Of a stretch of 13,561 nt of DNA, positions 7,417 to 13,156 are shown piece by piece. Under the pieces are notes generated by a model. The model was not told where the DNA came from and made no database searches. It saw only the letters and a list, made by a program, of their open reading frames with translations. This stretch comes from CAYMCJ01 sp964388985. GTDB taxonomy: Bacteria; Patescibacteriota; Patescibacteriia; Patescibacteriales; CAYMCJ01. The translations under genes were made by a program, and so were the position numbers. The DNA lies in contig CAYMCJ010000029.1 of the NCBI GenBank assembly GCA_964388985.1, forward strand, positions 1-13,561, given 5' to 3'. How positions within the stretch are numbered: position 1 is the stretch's first letter; each line of letters begins with the position of its first letter.

Positions 7417-7520
7417 CAAAGTAAAATTTTAAATTAGCAAGGGGTTTCACGAACGTTAGTGAGTGACCCGCCCATCTGCGAAGCAGATGTCTGGCGGGCG
7501 ATCCCCCTTACCCGCTCAAA
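7399..7520 (+). repeat. 22-bp direct repeat of the tRNA-Gly 3' end flanking a small hairpin element
   Basis: The 22 bases at 7399-7420 (starting cgatcccc, ending cgctcaaa) reappear exactly at 7499-7520, a period of 100 bp. The 78 bp between them hold two strong hairpins. The first is at 7442-7469 (GGGT..TCAC / GTGA..ACCC). The second is at 7467-7498 (CCCGCC and CATCTGC pairing with GCAGATG and GGCGGG around a GAA loop). The arrangement resembles attL/attR of an element that used the tRNA 3' end, or a tandem tail duplication. No coding sequence is present between the repeats. Confidence 0.85.
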
Positions 7521-7522
7521 AA

Positions 7523-7547
7523 AATAGCCTTACAGAGGTTATTTTTT
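7523..7547 (+). terminator. Intrinsic terminator of the tRNA-Gly unit
   Basis: Stem AATAGCCT (7523-7530) pairs with AGGTTATT (7536-7543), with one G-U pair and loop tacag, followed by TTTT. It directly follows the second copy of the tRNA tail, so it probably abutted the tRNA before the 100-bp insertion. Confidence 0.7.
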
Positions 7548-7597
7548 AATTGTAAAAAAGCAAATTATAATGTAGAATATAATTAAAAGGAGGAGGT

Positions 7598-8371
7598 ATG
7601 CCTATTTTTAATGATATAAATTTGGACAAATGGAAAGAGTCAGAAATTTGGACTGACAGTCTTTGGATAATAAAAGAAAGAGACAAAACCGGCAAGCATA
7701 GTAATTTTTATCACGGCAACTTTGTTCCTCAAATTCCCCATCAATTTATATTAAGGTACACAAAAAAAGATGAAATCATTTTTGATCCGTTTGTCGGAAG
7801 CGGAACTACCGTTTATGAAGCAGAAAAATTAAATAGAAATTTTATAGGAGTTGATATTCAGAAGAACCTGCTTTTAAATATCAGAAAAAATTTAACTTCA
7901 AAAGAAAATTTTTTTGAGTTAATAAAAGGCGATAGCACAAAAGAGGCAGTATTTAAAAATATAAAAGAAATTTTGAAAAAACACAAAAAGAAAAGTGTTC
8001 AATTTGCCTTATTACATCCACCATATTTTGATATTATTAAATTCAGTGAATACAAGGCTGATTTATCTAATTGTCAATCTCTTGAAAGTTTTATAAAAAA
8101 ATTTAGCGAGGTCGTAAAGAATACGCTAAATATTTTAGAGAAAGGCAGATATATTGCGGTTGTAATCGGGGACAAATATTCCCGGGGACAATGGATACCG
8201 CTGAATTTTTATTGTATGAGCGAAATGATGAAATTAGGATTAACATTAAAAAGCGTTATAATTAAAAACATAGAGGGGAACCGAGCCAAGAGAAATAAGG
8301 AATCAATTTGGCGATACCGCGCGCTTTCAAGCGATTATTATATTTTTAAACAGCAATATCAATATGCGTAA
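7598..8371 (+). CDS. DNA methyltransferase (N4/N6 amino-methylase family), probable restriction-modification component
   Basis: A 257-residue SAM-dependent DNA amino-methyltransferase. Motif X-like IPHQFILRY (46-54) precedes motif I DPFVGSGTT (63-71) and GVDI (84-87). The catalytic motif is HPPYFDII (140-147), followed by VVIGDKYSRGQWIPL (188-202). The order X-I-IV is clear, and the catalytic loop has His where D, S or N is usual before PPY. Methylation of adenine N6 or cytosine N4 cannot be told apart from sequence. It starts after a strong Shine-Dalgarno (AGGAGG, 7588-7593) and its end overlaps the next gene by 8 bp. That next gene looks like the partner endonuclease, so the enzyme probably protects host DNA from it. 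Confidence 0.9.
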   Translation: MPIFNDINLDKWKESEIWTDSLWIIKERDKTGKHSNFYHGNFVPQIPHQFILRYTKKDEIIFDPFVGSGTTVYEAEKLNRNFIGVDIQKNLLLNIRKNLTSKENFFELIKGDSTKEAVFKNIKEILKKHKKKSVQFALLHPPYFDIIKFSEYKADLSNCQSLESFIKKFSEVVKNTLNILEKGRYIAVVIGDKYSRGQWIPLNFYCMSEMMKLGLTLKSVIIKNIEGNRAKRNKESIWRYRALSSDYYIFKQQYQYA

Positions 8372-9098
8372 AAAAAATAATGATAAAACTTATTCGGAGG
8401 CGATAGAAAAAGTAATGTTAGATAACGGTTATTTTGCGCCATTAAAACTTTTGTATAAAGAAATTTGGAAATATAAAGACAAGAGTAAAATTATCGGTAA
8501 AACTCCAGATTATACAGTTATGGAAAGAGTGCAAAGAGATGAAAGATTTACAAGAATTGGTTTAGGTGTTTATGCTTTGACGGAATATTTGGATAAACTT
8601 CCAAAAATTACTGAGCCAAAAAGTGAAGCCGAAAGAACAAACAGAAAACACGCTGAGGTGCAGGGAATGCTTTTGGAAATTGGAAATTTCAAGTCGGAAG
8701 TTGAAGATACATATACAAATGATAAGAAATGGATTTTCCAAAATAAAACATTAGGCAGTTTGGCAACCCTTGATATGGTTCCGGCTTTTACTTACGAAAA
8801 AATTGTAAAAGAAAGCGTGAGTTTCGCCGATGTGATTTGGTTTAATGACAGGGGTTTCCCGCATAAAATTTTTGAAGTTGAACATTCAACAGATTTTCGC
8901 GACGCTTTTATTAAGTTTATGGAATTACAGGATTTTATTACTGAATTTTATTGCGTTTCATCAGAAGATAGAAAAGTAAAATTTGAAAGAGAAAAAAGTA
9001 AAACCGCTTTTAAGTCGATCGACGAGAGATTAAATTTTTTGACTTATGAGCAGGTTGAAAATGATTATCAAAATATTTTAAAGAAAACTTATATTTAA
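8364..9098 (+). CDS. HARE-HTH restriction endonuclease-like protein
   Basis: A 244-residue protein. Residues about 8-73 form a HARE-HTH winged-helix-like domain (SEAIEKVMLDNGYFAPLK ... GLGVYALTE), a module found with restriction enzymes and chromatin proteins. The C-terminal half (about 95-200) looks like a PD-(D/E)XK nuclease: FADVIWF with D156, then a strand IFEVEHST with E171 and E173, and a conserved-looking TDFRDAFIKFMEL helix. The K of the motif is not obvious, so the nuclease call is an inference from the DxnExE pattern and context. The ATG overlaps the methyltransferase stop (ATGCGTAA), indicating translational coupling. Together they look like a compact type II restriction-modification pair. 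Confidence 0.8.
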   Translation: MRKKNNDKTYSEAIEKVMLDNGYFAPLKLLYKEIWKYKDKSKIIGKTPDYTVMERVQRDERFTRIGLGVYALTEYLDKLPKITEPKSEAERTNRKHAEVQGMLLEIGNFKSEVEDTYTNDKKWIFQNKTLGSLATLDMVPAFTYEKIVKESVSFADVIWFNDRGFPHKIFEVEHSTDFRDAFIKFMELQDFITEFYCVSSEDRKVKFEREKSKTAFKSIDERLNFLTYEQVENDYQNILKKTYI

Positions 9099-9114
9099 TC
9101 AACTAATCAAAAAT

Positions 9115-9405
9115 ATGCTAAAAATAAATGTTCATATCAACGATGAGACTAGAAAAGAAATAAAAAATACTTTTGGAAAAGATGACTACGCTACTGTTTC
9201 AACAGTAGTCAATAATATTGTTGATCGCTATCTCAATGCCGAATATTTTGATCCTAAATTAAGCATTGAGGAAGATGATTATGAAATTTGTGAATTTTGC
9301 GAAGAAAAATCAAAACACAGTAGAATGGTGGACACGGATGGCACAAATCTTATAGAGCATAATGTATGCGAAAATTGTGGTTCTGGCTATTCTGAATTGA
9401 CCTGA
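9115..9405 (+). CDS. Small zinc-ribbon protein of unknown function
   Basis: A 96-residue acidic protein starting 16 bp after the endonuclease-like gene. Residues 1-45 (KINVHINDETRKEIKNTFG ... VSTVVNNIVDRYL) look like a strand followed by two helices, which recalls ribbon-helix-helix regulators but is not a firm match. Residues 59-88 carry CEFC and CENC, a CxxC...CxxC zinc ribbon. The domain mix would fit a DNA-binding regulator of the surrounding methyltransferase/nuclease genes, but this is inference. Its 3' end (ELT, stop 9403-9405) overlaps the remnant of the next methyltransferase in another frame, so it may itself have lost C-terminal sequence at a recombination joint. Confidence 0.65.
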   Translation: MLKINVHINDETRKEIKNTFGKDDYATVSTVVNNIVDRYLNAEYFDPKLSIEEDDYEICEFCEEKSKHSRMVDTDGTNLIEHNVCENCGSGYSELT

Positions 9406-10378
9406 TTTGTTTTGCGGGAACTGGAATTATTGGAAGTTATTTTGAAAGAAAGGGCTATAAAATAATCGCTAATGATATTAAATCAGCTATGTTTTGAACA
9501 GGCATTATATTGGCAATCATAAAGAATTAACTTTTTCTAAATTGGCAAAAGAAATTTTAGAATTGAAAAATATTAAGATAAAAAATCGTAAAAAATTTGT
9601 TTGTGATTATTTATCAAATTTAAAAGGTAAAAAGGGGTTTATTTATAAAAATTATTGCCTGGGCGGAACAAAGGGCAAAAAAGAACAACGGCAATATTTT
9701 TCCGATGAGAACGGGATGCGATGCGACGCTATCCGTCAAAAAATTGAGAACTGGAAAAAAGAAAAATTAATTTCCAATGATGAATATTATTTTTTAATTA
9801 CCAGTTTAGTTGAGTCAATTGATAAATACGCCAACACAGCTTCCGTATACGGCGCTTTTTTAAAAAAACTAAAAAAGACAGCTCAAAATAGTTTAATTTT
9901 GAAGCCGGCTGAATTGATAATCAATAACCGAAATCATAAAGTTTTTAATGAAGATATAAACAAGCTATCAAAAAAGATTAAGGGCGATATTTTATATTTA
10001 GACCCACCCTATAACCACAGGCAATATGCAACTAACTATCATTTGCTTGAGACTATTGCTAAATATGACAATCCAAAAATTTATGGAAAGACTGGGCTAA
10101 GAGATTACAAAGAACAAAAATCTAATTATTGCTTAAGAACAGAAGTCAGAAAGGCTTTTAAAGATTTAATCTTAAAAGCCAAGGTTAAATATATTTTTTT
10201 AAGCTATAATAATGAAGGTTTAATGACGGCGAATGATATTAAGGGAATTATGAGTCTAAGGGGAAAATATGGTTTTTTTACTAAAAAATATAATAGATTT
10301 AAAGCTGACAAAACAGAAAACAGAAACCACAAAGCAAATAAGACTATTGAGTATTTACATTATGTAGTATGTGTTTAA
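9396..10378 (+). pseudogene. D12-class adenine-specific DNA methyltransferase, N-truncated and frameshifted
   Basis: Two frames together give a D12-class (Dam-like) N6-adenine methyltransferase. The first frame (from 9399) reads motif I-like CFAGTGIIGSYFERKGYKI and AND, then stops at TGA 9495-9497. The second frame, from 9494, continues with LNRHYIGN, a long middle domain with RQYFSDENGMRCDAIR, the catalytic DPPYNHRQY (DPPY at codons 170-173 of that frame), HLLETIAKYD and YIFLSYNNEGL. Adding one T to the tttt run at 9492-9495 joins them perfectly. The usual N-terminal motif X region (about 30 residues, YIGSK-like) is absent: the frame before 9396 is a stop and belongs to the zinc-ribbon gene. 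The 294-codon part from TTG 9494 could still be translated but would lack the SAM-binding loop. A sequencing error could explain the shift, not the missing N-terminus. Confidence 0.8.
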
Positions 10379-10393
10379 AAAATAATCATCATT

Positions 10394-10690
10394 ATGGACA
10401 TAAAAGATTTATTAAAAGATGCACAAAATTTAACTGATTATGATTTTGAGCAAAAACTTAACCGATTGATTTTGGATAATTACCAATACCGTAATTTAGG
10501 GCAGAAAAACAAAAAAATAGTGCTTGATTTATTGAAAAAATACCGTTCTTATTTGCGCAGAGGAATGGGTATTTCTTATTCCGCCCGGCAGAATGAAATG
10601 TATAAATTGTATAGAAACAGGCTGAAACTTGATTTAAGCGAAGAAGATTTGAAGGACATCAAAGAAATAATGGAAATGTTTAAAGATTAA
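10394..10690 (+). CDS. Hypothetical small helical protein
   Basis: A 98-residue Lys- and Asp/Glu-rich protein, apparently all-helical, with no membrane segment or recognisable catalytic motif. Its central KYRSYLRRGMGISYSARQ segment is strongly basic. It starts 15 bp after the methyltransferase remnant and is likely the last gene of that transcript. I do not recognise the family. Its place suggests an accessory of the modification genes, but nothing in the sequence proves this. Confidence 0.6.
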   Translation: MDIKDLLKDAQNLTDYDFEQKLNRLILDNYQYRNLGQKNKKIVLDLLKKYRSYLRRGMGISYSARQNEMYKLYRNRLKLDLSEEDLKDIKEIMEMFKD

Positions 10691-10701
10691 TTTGATTTTA
10701 G

Positions 10702-10729
10702 TTGACAAAAAATTGTAATGTGTTAATAT
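10702..10729 (+). promoter_or_regulatory. Strong extended -10 promoter upstream of the T-box unit
   Basis: A perfect -35 TTGACA (10702-10707) is followed after 16 bp by TAATAT (10724-10729), preceded by TG at 10721-10722 (extended -10). Transcription would start near 10736, about 10 bp before a MITE-like element and about 190 bp before the T-box leader proper. Confidence 0.7.
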
Positions 10730-10745
10730 ATTTTTAGGAACCTAA

Positions 10746-10907
10746 GAGCCTATCTAATAAGTCCATTTCTACTGCAACTGTAAAATTAGGGCATAATTTT
10801 TTCTAAATTTTTTCGCCTATATAGCAATATAACCTCAAAAATTTAATAAAAAATTTTGCTCCTAATTTTCCAGTTTCGTTTACGAAAGCGACTTATTAGA
10901 CAGGCTC
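10746..10907. mobile_element. 162-bp MITE-like palindrome with TAA target duplication
   Basis: Terminal inverted repeats GAGCCTATCTAATAAGTC (10746-10763) and GACTTATTAGACAGGCTC (10890-10907) match at 17 of 18 positions. TAA flanks both ends (10743-10745 and 10908-10910), which fits a 3-bp target duplication. The interior is also a degenerate palindrome, both arms carrying an aaaattagg..aaatttttt pattern. There is no ORF. The ends recall transposons that duplicate a 3-bp TNA target (IS5-like groups), but no transposase gene is in the window. Confidence 0.85.
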
Positions 10908-10924
10908 TAAACAATTACTAAAAC

Positions 10925-11273
10925 CGATGACGCGTGTCCCGAGTAATTCGGGGTTGGGCACGCTGAGGTGGCGGCTGCGAAAGTGGTTGCCCGGCTTCCT
11001 CCGTAATCATAGGATAACTGATGTCTTCCCGAATTATCGGGAGCAGGAGTCAGTAAAAGTGGCTTTTATCCGTTTTGCTGACGGATTTTTTGTTATTCGT
11101 TCTGCGAAGCTCCACTATCCCGCCTCTCGCGAGGGGTGGGAGAGCCCAGGCGAATAATTAGTCCGTTTGCTTATCGGAAAAAGCAATAAGGGTGGCACCG
11201 CGAAAAGTTTTTTAAAGGCTTTCCGTCCCTTGGGTATAGTTTTAACTATATTTAAGAGATAGAAAGCTTTTTT
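10925..11273 (+). promoter_or_regulatory. T-box riboswitch leader with antiterminator/terminator
   Basis: A GC-rich structured leader in AT-rich surroundings. The T-box AAGGGTGGCACCGCG (11188-11202) pairs through AAGGG with CCCTT (11227-11231) to form the antiterminator. The competing terminator pairs GGCTTTC (11217-11223) with GAAAGC (11262-11267), then TTTTTT (11268-11273). Stem III is TTGCTT (11167-11172)/AAGCAA (11181-11186). The bulge base after TGG is C, so the sensed tRNA should have discriminator G (Trp, Asn, Asp, Glu, Gln, Ser or Arg type, not the Leu or Gly tRNAs here). The 5' half has a GATGA k-turn-like start (10926), GCGTG/CACGC and TTATTCG/CGAATAA stems, and two CCCGA/TCGGG mini-hairpins (10938-10952, 11028-11041). 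I could not assign the specifier codon. It precedes a 65-codon ORF. Confidence 0.85.
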
Positions 11274-11352
11274 GTTTTTTCAATTGGCGCGCGGAATACT
11301 AATGGCCGCGTTAAACAAAAACGTTCTTTGGGAAAAAGGAGGGAAAGGAAAA

Positions 11353-11550
11353 ATGAACACAGCTAGAATGGCAGGGTTTTGTGCAATGAAGGCGTTATCG
11401 GATTTGACTCCGGCAGAGATTAAGATAGCTGTTGCTAACTGTGAGTTGAGTCCAGAAAGAGCCAAGGAGTTGTTGAAAGAAATCGAAATTGCCAAAAAGA
11501 TTTGGCGGCCGTTCACTCCGGGCGCAGAATGTAGCTCATCTCTCTGGTAG
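11353..11550 (+). CDS. Orphan 65-residue protein downstream of the T-box
   Basis: ATG 11353 is chosen because AGGAGG (11337-11342) lies 10 bp before it; the frame is open back to 11272, but earlier starts lack a ribosome binding site. The product has a helical core (LTPAEIKIAVANCELSPERA and following KELLKEIEIAKKI), two cysteines (C9, C29) before a short tail with another (C60), and ends in Trp. No signal peptide, membrane segment or known domain is seen. It is the only ORF between the T-box terminator and the intrinsic terminator at 11560, so it forms a single-gene T-box unit. It could be a small protein, or a decoy or relic of a lost target gene. Confidence 0.55.
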   Translation: MNTARMAGFCAMKALSDLTPAEIKIAVANCELSPERAKELLKEIEIAKKIWRPFTPGAECSSSLW

Positions 11551-11559
11551 CGCAAACTT

Positions 11560-11593
11560 AAAAGGCGATAGATTAATATCCGTCGCCTTTTTT
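11560..11593 (+). terminator. Intrinsic terminator after the T-box unit
   Basis: AAAAGGCGA (11560-11568) pairs with TCGCCTTTT (11583-11591) around a 14-nt loop, and the T run continues. It closes the T-box/small ORF transcript and lies between it and the convergent phosphohexomutase gene. Confidence 0.85.
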
Positions 11594-11616
11594 ATATTGT
11601 TACGCGCATTAATATT

Positions 11617-13044
11617 TTAATCCAGGCTTTCTATATTAACCCTGATTTTATTGTCCCATTCAATTTCCGGATATTTATGTAATAAGTCTTTGATATATTT
11701 TTTAAGTTGATTATATTTTTTTTGAGTTTTAGCTTCAAATTTAACGGTAATATAGGGTCCGTTTTGAGAATAGCGAATAACAAACATTCCTTCATTCATA
11801 TCTAGGCGGACACCATCACCGGCGCGCTCATCATCAATAACCTTGGCTTGGGGAAAATCTTTTTTTAAAATTGGACTTATTTTTTTCATTAAGTCAACTT
11901 TTTTGTCGTCGGCGCAGTAAATTTTAATTTCCGGCGAAGAGATGTATTTGGGTAATTTGCTTATTGCCTGGGAAAGCGACTGGTTGGTTCTGGACAAATA
12001 ATGAAGCAAGCGCAAAGTTGAATATAGGCCGTCGTCATGATTATAAAAATCAGCCGAAAAAAAGAAGTGTCCGGAAAGTTCGCCGATAAAGGCTGCTTTT
12101 ACTTCTTGATTTTTTTTCTTTAAAAATGAATGACCGGTGCGCCACATAAATGGCTTTCCCCCGTATTTTATGATAGTGTCTTCCACTATTTTGGAGCATA
12201 GAGTATTATACATAATTTTAGCTTTTGGGTGACTGTGTAAAACATCAATGGCAAAAAGAGCCACTAAAACATCGTTCCAAATAATCGTCCCTTTATTATC
12301 AACTATTCCTATTCTGTCTCCGTCCGCATCATAAGAAAAACCAATGTCAGCCTTGGCCGCCAGGACTTCATTTTTAAGTCTTTCGGCCACGGCCAACTCG
12401 GTCGGGTCCGGCACACCCAAGGGGAAACTTGCATCTAGCTGGCAATTACTTTCCACTACTTCACAGCCGGTTTGTCTTAAGAGTTCAGGGGCAATTACAC
12501 CGGCAGTGGAACAGCCGGGGTCAATCACGACTTTAAATTTTTTTTCAATTGGCAACCGTTTTAGCAAATCATTAAAATATATTTGTCTAATATCTTTTTT
12601 TATAGTCTTTCCCAGCTTTTTTCCCCTTTGATAATTTTCTTTTTCAACTATCCGTCTTAATTTTTGCATCCCGTCGCTTACTAAAGTCTCAGAAAAATCA
12701 ATTGCAAATTTAAAACCGTTATATTCAGCCGGATTATGAGAGGCCGTAACAAAAGCGCCCCCTTTTATGTTTAAAAAATATTGCGCCCAGTAGAATGTAC
12801 CCACTAAATTCATTCCTATATCAACCACATTAACTCCTGTCCAGTTTAGGCCGCTGGTTAAGGCTCGGCTATATTCCTGGCTGGTTGCCCGACAGTCTTG
12901 ACTGACAAGTGCATTTTTAATACCCTTTTGTTTTATGTATGTCCCATAGGCTCGTCCCAGATGTTCTACAATTTTTGAGTTTAAATCTTTGCCAACCAAG
13001 CCTCTTAAATCATAGCCGCGAAAAATGTATGGATTTATTTTCAT
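11617..13044 (-). CDS. Phosphomannomutase/phosphoglucomutase (alpha-D-phosphohexomutase)
   Basis: A cytoplasmic enzyme that interconverts hexose 6- and 1-phosphates, feeding nucleotide-sugar and glycan synthesis. The 475 residues show all four domains. The active-site loop TASHNP (100-105) has phosphoserine S102. The Mg-binding loop is DADGDR (239-244) and the sugar-binding loop GELSGH (321-326). The phosphate-binding C-terminal domain has RYSQNGPYITVKFE (424-437), where family members more often have RxSNTEP, so substrate phosphate contacts may differ slightly. The N-terminal IFRGYDLRG (7-15) is typical of the bifunctional PMM/PGM group; mannose or glucose preference is not decidable here. 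The start is the ATG at 13044-13042 on the complement. It is monocistronic, between the convergent T-box unit and the terminator of the next gene. Confidence 0.95.
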   Translation of the reverse strand: MKINPYIFRGYDLRGLVGKDLNSKIVEHLGRAYGTYIKQKGIKNALVSQDCRATSQEYSRALTSGLNWTGVNVVDIGMNLVGTFYWAQYFLNIKGGAFVTASHNPAEYNGFKFAIDFSETLVSDGMQKLRRIVEKENYQRGKKLGKTIKKDIRQIYFNDLLKRLPIEKKFKVVIDPGCSTAGVIAPELLRQTGCEVVESNCQLDASFPLGVPDPTELAVAERLKNEVLAAKADIGFSYDADGDRIGIVDNKGTIIWNDVLVALFAIDVLHSHPKAKIMYNTLCSKIVEDTIIKYGGKPFMWRTGHSFLKKKNQEVKAAFIGELSGHFFFSADFYNHDDGLYSTLRLLHYLSRTNQSLSQAISKLPKYISSPEIKIYCADDKKVDLMKKISPILKKDFPQAKVIDDERAGDGVRLDMNEGMFVIRYSQNGPYITVKFEAKTQKKYNQLKKYIKDLLHKYPEIEWDNKIRVNIESLD

Positions 13045-13107
13045 AATTTTTTATAATATTTATTATTACTTTTTTAGTTTAGCAGATTTTTTTTAAAATA
13101 CAAATAA

Positions 13108-13140
13108 AAATAGCGGCTGGATAGAATTCAACCGCTATTT
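13108..13140 (-). terminator. Terminator after the right-hand membrane protein gene
   Basis: AAATAGCGG (13108-13116) and CCGCTATTT (13132-13140) form a 9-bp stem with a 15-nt loop. On the - strand it is followed by TTTTATTTG. It ends the transcript of the membrane protein gene and lies upstream of the phosphohexomutase gene. Confidence 0.8.
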
Positions 13141-13156
13141 ATTTATATTTTAGCTT

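Noticed and set aside
7399..7520. CRISPR array or simple tandem repeat
   Set aside because: There are only two copies, one being the functional tRNA end, with a palindromic spacer; no further units or cas genes are present.
9488..9500. Programmed -1 frameshift in the methyltransferase
   Set aside because: A -1 shift would join the frames, but ATGTTTTGA is not a good slippery heptamer, and the missing N-terminus points to decay.
9494..10378. Complete methyltransferase gene starting at TTG 9494
   Set aside because: Homology continues upstream in another frame through motif I, so the TTG is only where the frame resumes after the shift.
10927..11157. 76-codon open frame in the leader region
   Set aside because: It overlaps the GC-rich structured T-box leader, has no ribosome binding site and an arginine/tryptophan-rich composition unlike neighbouring genes; the RNA pairing explains the region better.
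11272..11352. Longer version of the small ORF starting in the terminator T run or at ATG 11301
   Set aside because: No Shine-Dalgarno precedes these starts, and the first lies in the terminator; the ATG at 11353 has AGGAGG at a good distance.
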